A stretch of DNA of 64,000 nucleotides from Chitinilyticum aquatile DSM 21506 (GTDB lineage: Bacteria; Pseudomonadota; Gammaproteobacteria; Burkholderiales; Chitinibacteraceae). Shown piece after piece: positions 52,516 to 60,338 of this stretch. The translations under genes and the position numbers were made by a program. The first letter of the stretch is position 1; every line of letters starts with the position of its first letter. The notes beneath the pieces are model-generated. The model worked only from the letters and a program-made list of their open reading frames with translations. It did no database searches and was not told where the DNA came from. Location of the stretch: NCBI RefSeq assembly GCF_000430805.1, contig NZ_AUMS01000013.1, forward strand, positions 62,001 through 126,000, given 5' to 3'.

Positions 52516-54224
52516 ATATGGCATCCAAAGGCAAGCTCCCGCTTGGTCAGCTGCTGGTCAGCAAGGGGCTGGTTACCGAGGATCAGTTGCGGATTGCCCT
52601 GCTTGAACAGCGCCGCTCCGGGAGTCCTCTGGGCAAGCTGATGGTTTCGCTCGGTTTTGTTTCAGAAAACGTGCTGCGTGAAGCGCTCTCGGAGAACCTT
52701 GGCAACCAGAGTATTGATCTGAGCCGGGTCATCCCGGATGCTCAGGCCTTGGGGCTGGTTTCAAAGGAAGCCGCGCGCCGTTTACTCGTTCTTCCTGTGG
52801 CCCTTGATGAGAAGGCTGGAGGGCTGACCGTTGCTATGGCCAATCCGAACAACCTGGTCGCCATGGATCAGTTGCGCACACTGGTAAACGGGCGTGAAGT
52901 CATTGCCTTGCTGGCGGGCGAATCAGAAGTTGTTCATGCCATTGACCAGTATTACGGTTTTGAGTTGTCTATTGACGGCATTCTCAGGGAAATTGAAACC
53001 GGTGAAATAGACTGGAGCAGTTTGTCCGCTGCAGATTCGGAATACAGCCAACCGGTTGTCCGGCTGATTGACGCCTTGCTGGCTGACGCTGTGACCAGAG
53101 GGGCGTCCGATCTTCATTTCGAGCCCGAGCAATCCTTTGTCCGTATTCGCTACCGGATTGATGGTGTGCTGCGGCAAATTCGTGCCTTGCACAAAACATA
53201 CTGGCCAGCAATGGTTGTGCGGCTCAAGGTCATGTCCTCAATGAATATTGCTGAAACCAGAGCCCCGCAGGATGGGCGGATTTCGCTGACTCTGGCCGGC
53301 CGGCCGCTAGATTTCCGGGTGTCGAGCCAGCCTACCAGCTGGGGCGAAAACGTGGTTTTGCGGATTCTTGACCGTCAGAAAGGGCTGGTTCCGCTGGACG
53401 GGCTGGGGCTTGAAGCCCACAACCTCAATCTTCTCAGACTGATGATTGCCCGTCCTGAAGGCATCATCCTGGTAACGGGGCCGACGGGGTCGGGCAAGAC
53501 AACCACGCTGTATTCAATACTCAGCCATATCAATACGGTTGAAGTGAATATCATGACGCTGGAAGACCCTGTCGAATATCCGATTCCGCAGATCCGGCAG
53601 ACTTCGGTGAACGAGGCTGCAAAAATCGATTTTGCCAATGGCATCCGTTCAATGATGCGGCAGGATCCGGACATCATCCTGGTGGGCGAAATCCGCGACA
53701 AGGATACAGCCGAAATGGCTTTTCGCGCCGCGATGACCGGGCATCAGGTTTATTCCACGCTGCACACCAATTCGGCGCTGGGGGCAATCCCGCGTCTGCT
53801 GGATATCGGGGTGCTGCCCGACATCATGGCTGGCAATATTATCGGCATCGTTGCGCAGCGGCTGCTGCGCAAGCTCTGCATCCATTGCCGTGAAGAGTAT
53901 GAGGCGGATGATTTCGAAGTGCAGCTGCTTGGACTCAAGCCTTCAACGGAGCCCGTACGCCTCTTCAGAGCCAGGGGGTGCATCCATTGCGAGCAGCAGG
54001 GCTACAGGGGGCGAACAGCCATCATGGAATTGCTCAAAATGAATGCCGAAATTGATGAAATGCTCGCGCGGCGGGCAACGACCCAGGAAATCCGTGCGGT
54101 TGCATTGCGGCATGGCTTCCGGACTCTTGCCGATGATGCCTGCCGCAGGGTGCTGGACGGCAGTACATCGCTGGATGAGATTTCCAGAGTCGTTGATCTG
54201 ACGGACCGTATTGCCAATGCCTAA
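52512..54224 (+). CDS. mshE: MSHA-type pilus assembly ATPase MshE
   Basis: A 570-aa PilB/GspE ATPase that drives pilus extension. The N-terminal MshEN region has two 24-residue-spaced halves, PLGQLLVSKGLVTEDQLRIALLEQ and PLGKLMVSLGFVSENVLREALSEN, separated by five residues, known to bind c-di-GMP in MshE. The core has Walker A VTGPTGSGKTTTLYSIL, Asp box, Walker B RQDPDIILVGEIRDKDTAEMA, His box GHQVYSTLHTNSA and the zinc cysteines CIHCREEYE ... CIHCEQQG. It overlaps mshN and precedes mshG by 36 bp. Confidence 0.95.
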   Translation: MNMASKGKLPLGQLLVSKGLVTEDQLRIALLEQRRSGSPLGKLMVSLGFVSENVLREALSENLGNQSIDLSRVIPDAQALGLVSKEAARRLLVLPVALDEKAGGLTVAMANPNNLVAMDQLRTLVNGREVIALLAGESEVVHAIDQYYGFELSIDGILREIETGEIDWSSLSAADSEYSQPVVRLIDALLADAVTRGASDLHFEPEQSFVRIRYRIDGVLRQIRALHKTYWPAMVVRLKVMSSMNIAETRAPQDGRISLTLAGRPLDFRVSSQPTSWGENVVLRILDRQKGLVPLDGLGLEAHNLNLLRLMIARPEGIILVTGPTGSGKTTTLYSILSHINTVEVNIMTLEDPVEYPIPQIRQTSVNEAAKIDFANGIRSMMRQDPDIILVGEIRDKDTAEMAFRAAMTGHQVYSTLHTNSALGAIPRLLDIGVLPDIMAGNIIGIVAQRLLRKLCIHCREEYEADDFEVQLLGLKPSTEPVRLFRARGCIHCEQQGYRGRTAIMELLKMNAEIDEMLARRATTQEIRAVALRHGFRTLADDACRRVLDGSTSLDEISRVVDLTDRIANA

Positions 54225-54260
54225 TCCTGATTTGCTTCGCATTCACCGCGTGGACTGAAT

Positions 54261-55454
54261 ATGCAGTTTCACTATCGCGCGACTGACGAGACAGGACGGC
54301 TGCAGCAAGGCGACATGGATGCGGTCAACCTGTCCGATCTCGAGCTGCGTCTTGGCAAGCTGGGGCTGACCCTGATTCGTGCCCGGGAAACCCGGCGCCG
54401 CGCCATGAAAGGGCGCCGTGTCGGGCGTCGGGACCTGATTACCTTCTGTTTCCACATGGAGCAGCTTACCCGGGCTGGCGTACCCCTGCTCGATGGTCTC
54501 GGAGATCTGCGGGATACACTCGAACACCTGCGGTTTCGCAATGTCGTCGCCAATCTGATTGAAGAAATCGAAGGCGGGCAGTCCTTTTCTTCTGCTCTGG
54601 CTCTGCATCCGGCCGTGTTTGACGAGGTTTTTGTGAATCTGATTCGTGCCGGCGAGGAGTCGGGGCGCCTGCCCGATGTGCTGCAGAATCTGACAGAAAC
54701 GCTGAAATGGCAGGATGAACTGGCGGCCCAGGCCAAAAAAGTCGTGATGTATCCGGCGTTTGTGGCCTCGATGGTGCTGTGTGTGGTCATTTTCCTCATG
54801 GTGTATCTCGTTCCGCAGCTGGTCGATTTCATCAAGGCGATGAATTCGACGCTACCCTGGAATACCCTTTTGCTGATTGCCATATCGAACTTTGTCCGCG
54901 ACTATTGGTGGGCGTTGCTCCTCTCGCCATTTTTGATGTTTGCGCTGTTCAGGATGCAAATGAAGCGCAGTGCCAGGTTCCGCCTCAGGGTGGATGGCTG
55001 GAAGCTGGGTGTCTGGCTGTTTGGCCCCATCCTGAAGAAGATCATTCTTGCCCGGTTCGCGAGCTATTTCGCTCTGATGTACTCCGCCGGTATTCCCATT
55101 CTGGGTTGCATCCGCATCTGTCAGGGCATCATGGGTAACCAGGTGGTCAGCGACGCATTGCGTCGCGCAGAGCTGCAAATCAGTGAAGGCCAGGGCGTGA
55201 GCAGCAGCTTCGAACGTGTCGGCCTTTTTCCGCCTCTGGTGCTCAGAATGCTGCGGGTGGGGGAAAACACGGGGCAGCTGGACGGGGCTTTGCTGAACGT
55301 GTCCTATTTTTACAATCGTGATGTGAAGGAGGCGATCGAGCGTGTGCAAGCCCTGATCGAGCCCGTCATGACAGTAGTGCTCGGACTGATTCTGCTGTGG
55401 ATCATGTCGTCCGTGCTTGGTCCCATTTTCGATACGATCAGCAAGTTGCGATGA
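54261..55454 (+). CDS. mshG: Pilus inner-membrane platform protein MshG
   Basis: A 397-aa PilC/GspF family protein. Two T2SSF domains are visible: FCFHMEQLTRAGVPLLDGLGDLRDTL (then ALHPAVFDEVFVNLIRAGEESGRLPDVLQNL) and ARFASYFALMYSAGIPILGCIRICQG (then FPPLVLRMLRVGENTGQLDGALLNVSYFYNRDVKEAIERVQALIEPVMTVVLGLILLWI). Three spans are present. It overlaps the next gene by 4 bp (ATGA). It is the platform for MshE. Confidence 0.94.
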   Translation: MQFHYRATDETGRLQQGDMDAVNLSDLELRLGKLGLTLIRARETRRRAMKGRRVGRRDLITFCFHMEQLTRAGVPLLDGLGDLRDTLEHLRFRNVVANLIEEIEGGQSFSSALALHPAVFDEVFVNLIRAGEESGRLPDVLQNLTETLKWQDELAAQAKKVVMYPAFVASMVLCVVIFLMVYLVPQLVDFIKAMNSTLPWNTLLLIAISNFVRDYWWALLLSPFLMFALFRMQMKRSARFRLRVDGWKLGVWLFGPILKKIILARFASYFALMYSAGIPILGCIRICQGIMGNQVVSDALRRAELQISEGQGVSSSFERVGLFPPLVLRMLRVGENTGQLDGALLNVSYFYNRDVKEAIERVQALIEPVMTVVLGLILLWIMSSVLGPIFDTISKLR

Positions 55455-57046
55455 AAAACAGGTCACTGATCATTCTGGCCGGGAACGCGACCTTCACTGT
55501 CTGGAAGCGCGCGGACGGTGCATGGCATGCCCTCGCCGGCGCCCAGCCGTATGATGACAGCGGCTATGCGTTCCTGGCAGGACTGGCGCAAAGCCACGCC
55601 AGAGCGGTCTGGCGCATTCTGCTTGACCAGGTTGAAGAGGAATTCCAGCTGGAAGTGCTGCCGGCACTCGGGCGATCAGATACAAAGGCGTTGCTGGCCA
55701 GAAAGCTGGAGCAGCAGTTCAGGGGAACGCCGTACCGGATTGCGACTCCTGTAAAAAGACGGCAGGCGGACAAAAGTGCCGGCTTCCTTCTTTCGGCGCT
55801 GACCCGCCGCGAAGTGCTGGATCAGCTCCTCGCCATCTTGCTTGATGCAAGATGTGTACTTGCCGGCATACATTCGCTGGCGATGCTGCTGCAGGTGTGG
55901 CAGAAGAAGCTGGCTGCGAGCCATCCGCACAGCCTGCTGCTTGGCGAATTTGTTCCCGGACAGGTTCGTCAGACCTATTGTCAGCATGAAGGGCTGCTTT
56001 TTTCCCGCCAGGCACTGCTGGTTCAGAAAGGGCATGCGGATGAACTGGCCAATGAAATAAGACGTACCCGGCAATATCTCACGACATTGCGGCAAATGGC
56101 GCGTGATGATGTGCTGGAAGTGCTGCTGTTGTGTGACCCCTGGATGGGGCCCGCCGATGAGGCCGCCCTGCGTACTGCGTTGCAGGGCGATGCGGCCCAG
56201 ATCAGGCTGCATCTTGTTCAGTCTCTTGTGCTTGACGCACATGCCAAACAGGAGAGCGATTGGCTGCAGGCTGCACTGACGCTGCTGGCCAGCGGAGGCG
56301 TGCCAAACCAGTATGCCACCCCCGGGATGCTGCGTTTCCTGCGCTTGCAGCAGGTAAATTCTGCGCTGTTTATTCTGGGCGGCAGTGTATTGCTGGGCGC
56401 ATTACTTGCGTCGGCAAGTCTGCTCTCCGGCTTGTCCGACAGGGAGGCCGACTATGCCCTTGCCCAGAGGACGCTGATGCAGACCCTCAAGGAAAAGCAG
56501 CGTGTTGATGGCTTGCTGGCAACGCAGCCGAACCTTGATCCGTTGTGGGTCCGTGATGTTACTGTTCTTGCCGAGCGCTCGCTGTCATCCTGGCCTGATC
56601 CTGAGGCTGCAGCCAAGGCGACAAGTCGCGTTCTGCTCGAATTTCCATCTCTGCAGATTGACCGCTTCGAATGGTGGCAGGGGCGGGCACCAGAAAATGC
56701 GGCAATCGAAGAGGGTAGTGGTCGCAGTGCAGACACACCGGCTCAATCCGGGACAACAGGAGGTGAAACGGGTCAGGCCGAATATGCTCCGGGAGCCGAA
56801 TATTTCATCCTCGCGGGGGCGCTGCGTGCGCAGGCGGGTGAATACCGGCAAGCCATGCAGCAATTCGAGCAGCTGATGGCCCGGACGCGGCAGTTCCGGC
56901 ATGTCACGGTTGAAGCCATCAAGTGGCCGATCGATGTCAGTTCCGCCGGGCATCTAGGTGGAGATAGCAAGCAGGCCGATCCGGAACAGCGTGAATTTGT
57001 CCTGCTGGTCAGACGGCTCGCCCCCGGGCAAGGTGCTCCACAATGA
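55451..57046 (+). CDS. Fused PilM/PilN-like protein (MshI-like)
   Basis: A 531-aa protein from ATG 55451 (mshG overlap). The first 300 residues resemble a degenerate actin-like PilM/MshI part (SLIILAGNATFTVWKRADGAWHALA, LLLGEFVPGQVRQTYCQHEGLLFSRQALLVQKGH). One span follows (SALFILGGSVLLGALLASASLLSGL), then a periplasmic PilN-like part with coiled coil and a C-terminal PilN-type ferredoxin-like fold (REFVLLVRRL). An acidic Gly/Thr-rich linker lies near residues 418-438. It is much longer than Vibrio MshI. Assignment rests on context and on weak motifs; function in the alignment complex is inference. Confidence 0.7.
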   Translation: MKNRSLIILAGNATFTVWKRADGAWHALAGAQPYDDSGYAFLAGLAQSHARAVWRILLDQVEEEFQLEVLPALGRSDTKALLARKLEQQFRGTPYRIATPVKRRQADKSAGFLLSALTRREVLDQLLAILLDARCVLAGIHSLAMLLQVWQKKLAASHPHSLLLGEFVPGQVRQTYCQHEGLLFSRQALLVQKGHADELANEIRRTRQYLTTLRQMARDDVLEVLLLCDPWMGPADEAALRTALQGDAAQIRLHLVQSLVLDAHAKQESDWLQAALTLLASGGVPNQYATPGMLRFLRLQQVNSALFILGGSVLLGALLASASLLSGLSDREADYALAQRTLMQTLKEKQRVDGLLATQPNLDPLWVRDVTVLAERSLSSWPDPEAAAKATSRVLLEFPSLQIDRFEWWQGRAPENAAIEEGSGRSADTPAQSGTTGGETGQAEYAPGAEYFILAGALRAQAGEYRQAMQQFEQLMARTRQFRHVTVEAIKWPIDVSSAGHLGGDSKQADPEQREFVLLVRRLAPGQGAPQ

Positions 57047-57639
57047 AACTCATGCCTGCAGACTGGAAAGCCTTGCGCCCGGCCTTGCTCTGGGTGGCGG
57101 GGACATTTTTCTTCGCCACTCTCGTGGTCGGCGGTTCTTATCTCTATGTGCAATGGGATGCTCGTGCCCTGGCAACGCTGAAAGAACAGACAGGCCAGGC
57201 CAGGCAGGAACTGGATCAGGGCATGATCAACTGGCAGATCATGAGTACCCGCCTGCCCCTGTATGAAGCGATCAGGCAGGACGGCGTGCTTGGTGGTGAG
57301 CATCGTCTGGAGTGGCAGGAAGCTCTGGACCGCCTGCAGCGAGACCGTCCCGCACTGGAGCTGACTTATGAAATTGCACCACAGCGTGCGCTGGCAGGAA
57401 TGAGCGAAGGACAGGCACAGATTCTGGCTAGCAGTTTCTCGCTCAAATATCGCGCAACGGATGAACGTGTTTATTCGGAAGTAAACCGCATCATCTTTGC
57501 CCTGCCGGGTCGGCTGGTTACGCGGCATTGCCGTCTTGGCAGGCCTGCGGATGCGGAAGGCATCAGTGTGGATTGCCGTTATGACTGGCTGACCATTGCC
57601 AGCGTCCCCGCTACGGCTGAAAAGGAGATGGCGCCATGA
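57043..57639 (+). CDS. PilO/MshJ-like inner-membrane protein
   Basis: A 198-aa protein with one N-terminal span (LLWVAGTFFFATLVVGGSYLYVQW), then a coiled-coil stretch (LKEQTGQARQELDQGMINWQIMSTRLPLYEAIRQ) and a globular periplasmic end with two Cys (RHCRLG and VDCRYDWLTI). Size and layout match PilO/MshJ alignment proteins. It overlaps its neighbours by 4 bp at both ends. Confidence 0.72.
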   Translation: MKLMPADWKALRPALLWVAGTFFFATLVVGGSYLYVQWDARALATLKEQTGQARQELDQGMINWQIMSTRLPLYEAIRQDGVLGGEHRLEWQEALDRLQRDRPALELTYEIAPQRALAGMSEGQAQILASSFSLKYRATDERVYSEVNRIIFALPGRLVTRHCRLGRPADAEGISVDCRYDWLTIASVPATAEKEMAP

Positions 57640-57965
57640 AACTGCTGCCATGCTTGCTGCACTGCGCGCTGGTTCTGTGTGCCGGGCTTCTTGGTCAGTC
57701 CGCCGCCGCCGCGGATGACTGGGGGCGCCTGTTCTATTCGCCCGCCGAGCGAGCTGCCGAACACGCGCCGCAGACTGTCGATGCGCCGGCACAGGAGATC
57801 AGGCAATTCAGTGGTGAAATCAGGGTGAGTGGTGGCAAGAGGGTCCGCCTGATCAATGGGCAGCCCTCGACGGCTTCTCCTCCGGCCCATGTGCGACCGG
57901 GAGAGGCCTGGGATGCGCAGAGTGGCGAGGTGAAAAATCCCATCCGGGTGCTGGTTGGGCCATGA
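57636..57965 (+). CDS. MshK/PilP-like periplasmic protein
   Basis: A 109-aa exported protein with signal peptide LPCLLHCALVLCAGLLGQSAAA. The mature form starts ADDWGRLFYSPAERAA and has a short beta-domain (IRQFSGEIRVSGGKRVRLINGQPS), resembling MshK/PilP-like proteins that touch the secretin. It overlaps both neighbours by 4 bp. Family assignment is by eye and by position. Confidence 0.68.
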   Translation: MKLLPCLLHCALVLCAGLLGQSAAAADDWGRLFYSPAERAAEHAPQTVDAPAQEIRQFSGEIRVSGGKRVRLINGQPSTASPPAHVRPGEAWDAQSGEVKNPIRVLVGP

Positions 57966-59266
57966 GGCGGAGGCCGCAGCGTTCGCGCGGAGCTACCTTG
58001 CTGCTGCTCCTTTTGCTGCTGGGAGTGGCTGCCGCAGCACTGATCATCGCTGCGGTCAGACACATCAACCCCGATGAAATCAAGCGCCAGCGCAGCGCCG
58101 AAGCCTTGCAGATCGCAAGGCAGGCCGTCATCAGCTGGTCGGTCAGCCAGATGGGAACGGCTGGCTCGGGGAACTGCAGCGGCGGAGGCGCTGGCACCGC
58201 CTGCAATCCCGGCGAGATGCCCTGCCCGGACCGCTATGCGCTCACCGATCTTGCCCTTGGTTCGTCCAGTTTGCCGTGCAATGGAGCAACAGCCACAACG
58301 CGCATTGGCCGTCTGCCATGGCGCACACTGGGTATCGCTCCTGCGCTGGACGGATATGGCCAGCCCTTGTGGCTGGCGGTCGATCTTGCCTATGCCAAGC
58401 GCAATACGGCGAATGCATCCGCAAAAGTGAATAACGATGTTCTGGCCAGCCTGCAGATTGTTGCCAGCGATGGTGTCACCGTGCTGACCCAGCCAGGCAA
58501 CCGCGCGCTTGCCGTGATTTTCGCCCCCGGGCCGGCGCAGGGTGGGCAGGCGAGGCCCTCAAATACGGTAGCCGATTATCTGGACAGGGCCGCAGGGCTT
58601 GATAACAGCGCACCTAGTGGTCCGTTCATCGTTCCGGCCTACAATCCGGCGGTTGCCACCAATGAGCAGGCCAATGACCAGCTGGTTTTCATCACCGCTG
58701 CAGATCTATTCCGTGAAATCAACCTGCGGCTGGGTGCTGAAGTAACGACGCTGCTAGCCGACTACTGGCAGGCCAACGGTAGCCTTTACCCGCAGCCGGC
58801 CAGCCTTGCCGACAGCATCTGTCGCAACAGCACCTCCAATGCCGCGTGCAACCCGCAGCCCGCCGGATTTTGTCGCGGTATCGTCCCCAGACGCTATCCC
58901 GGTACAACGCCCGTGCAGCCCGGCTCGCTCTGGTATGTGCAGAATGTCTGGCATCGCGGCATCTATTATGCGGTTGGCGCAGTGAATGGTGGCGGCTGCC
59001 AGGATCCGATCGTCGCCGGTGTGAGCGGTAGCTTCGACGCGATTTTCATCCTTCCTGGGCCACCATTGGGCGGGCAAGTCCGCCTGGCCGGCACGGATGT
59101 AAAGCCGGGCTATGCCCTCAGCGATTATCTGGAAGACGCCGCCAACCAGGATGGCTGGACGGATAGTGGCGCAGCGGCGGATGCCTATGTTTTGCCAGGT
59201 CCCGGCAGCAATGACGTGATGTATCTGTGCAGGATGGGAGAGTGCCGTGAAGCGCATGCGTGGTAA
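57962..59266 (+). CDS. Large pilin-like protein without the Glu5 residue (PilX-like)
   Basis: A 434-aa protein whose N-terminus RRRPQRSRGATLLLLLLLLGVAAAALIIAAV looks like a prepilin helix cut after Gly (G|ATLL), but residue +5 is Leu, not Glu. The mature part has a shared layout with the next gene: PCPDRYAL, then LPWRTLGIAPALDGYGQPLWL, then a NDQLVFITAADLFREIN region. A second C-terminal extension of about 180 residues carries several Cys. It is far longer than ordinary minor pilins. It overlaps the next gene by 20 bp. A pilus-tip or adhesin role is inference. Confidence 0.7.
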   Translation: MRRRPQRSRGATLLLLLLLLGVAAAALIIAAVRHINPDEIKRQRSAEALQIARQAVISWSVSQMGTAGSGNCSGGGAGTACNPGEMPCPDRYALTDLALGSSSLPCNGATATTRIGRLPWRTLGIAPALDGYGQPLWLAVDLAYAKRNTANASAKVNNDVLASLQIVASDGVTVLTQPGNRALAVIFAPGPAQGGQARPSNTVADYLDRAAGLDNSAPSGPFIVPAYNPAVATNEQANDQLVFITAADLFREINLRLGAEVTTLLADYWQANGSLYPQPASLADSICRNSTSNAACNPQPAGFCRGIVPRRYPGTTPVQPGSLWYVQNVWHRGIYYAVGAVNGGGCQDPIVAGVSGSFDAIFILPGPPLGGQVRLAGTDVKPGYALSDYLEDAANQDGWTDSGAAADAYVLPGPGSNDVMYLCRMGECREAHAW

Positions 59267-59972
59267 ATGCCGGCCAGCCGGCTTTTCGCTGGTGGAAATG
59301 GTCGTGGTGCTGGTGATCATCGGCCTGATGCTGGGCGCCATGCTGGGGCCTCTGTCCGCGCAGCTGGAAGCCCGGCGCCTGAATGAAAGCAAGACGGCCA
59401 TCGAGCAGGCCCGCGAAGCGTTGCTTGGCTACCTGCTGATCAACAACCGCCTGCCTTGTCCTGCCAGTGCCACGCTGGCAGAAGGCAGCGCCGGTGCCGG
59501 CGAGGAAAGCGCTGCACGTGATGCCAGCGGTCAATGCACCTTGCTGCAGGGGGTGATTCCCTGGGTGACGCTGGGGGTGCCGCAGACGGACTCCTGGGGC
59601 CGGCGCTTGACCTATCGCGTCAGTCCGGCATTTACGAAGCTGGATGCTGCAACACCGTGCGGAGCAGGGGGAAGCAGCAAGCCCTGCTTCACGCTCAGCA
59701 CACCGGGAGTCCTGACGGTAAGGGCTGCTGCTGGCAGCAATCTGGCTACGACTCTGCCTGCGGTGGTGGTTTCGCATGGCGCCAACGGGCGGGGCGGCTA
59801 TCAGCCTGATGGAGCGCAAGTTGCGGGTGCGGTGGGTGACGAGCTGGAAAACAGCGATAGCAACGTGACCTTCGTCAGTCGGCCGGCCGACGACAGTTAT
59901 GACGATCTGACGACCTGGCTGGCCACGCCTGCACTCATGGCGCGCCTGGTCAGCGCCGGCAAATTGCCATAA
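59247..59972 (+). CDS. Type IV prepilin-like protein
   Basis: A 241-aa pilin-like protein starting at GTG 59247. The cleavage motif RPAGFSLVEMVVVLVIIGLMLGAML is complete, with Glu at +5. The globular part has PCPASATL, GVIPWVTLGVPQTDSWGRRLTYRVS (two Cys nearby) and NSDSNVTFVSRPADDSYDDLTTWLA, all with counterparts in the preceding gene. It is the only canonical prepilin in the cluster, so it may be the major pilin, though it is large for one. The operon appears to end here. Confidence 0.82.
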   Translation: MKRMRGKCRPAGFSLVEMVVVLVIIGLMLGAMLGPLSAQLEARRLNESKTAIEQAREALLGYLLINNRLPCPASATLAEGSAGAGEESAARDASGQCTLLQGVIPWVTLGVPQTDSWGRRLTYRVSPAFTKLDAATPCGAGGSSKPCFTLSTPGVLTVRAAAGSNLATTLPAVVVSHGANGRGGYQPDGAQVAGAVGDELENSDSNVTFVSRPADDSYDDLTTWLATPALMARLVSAGKLP

Positions 59973-59993
59973 GTTTTGATCTGATACCTGTAT

Positions 59994-60042
59994 ATGTATT
60001 GCCATGCAGCCTTTTACTCGAAAGGGCTATGGGGATATACCA
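59994..60042. repeat. 49-bp palindromic repeat, canonical copy
   Basis: The left end reads ATGTAT and the right end ATACCA, with AGCC at offset 14 and GGCT at offset 31 both intact; AGCCTTTT pairs with AAAGGGCT. It lies 21 bp after the last pilus gene. Confidence 0.82.
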
Positions 60043-60128
60043 GGTGGCAGTGTTTGTTTGCCGGCCTCGCGGCCCGGGTCTGCTCGCGCAGCAATGTAAA
60101 CGATTCGCTGCATCCACCGTGCATATAA

Positions 60129-60159
60129 GCAAAAAGCCCCGCTAGGCAGGGCTTTTTGC
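60129..60159. terminator. Bidirectional terminator between the pilus cluster and tRNA-Ser
   Basis: Perfect 11-bp stem (60129-60139 with 60149-60159) with a 9-nt loop and A5/T5 in the two arms, so it can work on either strand. On the minus strand it lies 9 bp past the tRNA 3' end. Confidence 0.88.
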
Positions 60160-60167
60160 ACGAAGAT

Positions 60168-60257
60168 TGGCGGAAGCGGTGAGATTCGAACTCACGGGGG
60201 ACGTAAATCCCCGACGGTTTTCAAGACCGCTGCCTTAAACCACTCAGCCACGCTTCC
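60168..60257 (-). tRNA. tRNA-Ser (anticodon UGA)
   Basis: On the minus strand, 90 nt including an encoded CCA (60170-60168). The acceptor arm GGAAGCG pairs with CGCTTCC and has a G discriminator, as required for serine tRNA. The D arm holds GGCTGAGTGG, the anticodon loop CTTGAAA reads UGA, the long variable arm (about 20 nt, GGGGATTTACGTCCCC) is typical of class II serine tRNA, and the T arm has GTTCGAATC. It decodes UCA and related codons. Confidence 0.98.
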
Positions 60258-60338
60258 GTCTTGCCGGCACAACCGCGCGGGTTGCACATCAGGGGCAGGA
60301 GTTTAACAAAAGAATCCCTGCCGTGCAGCACTTCTGTA

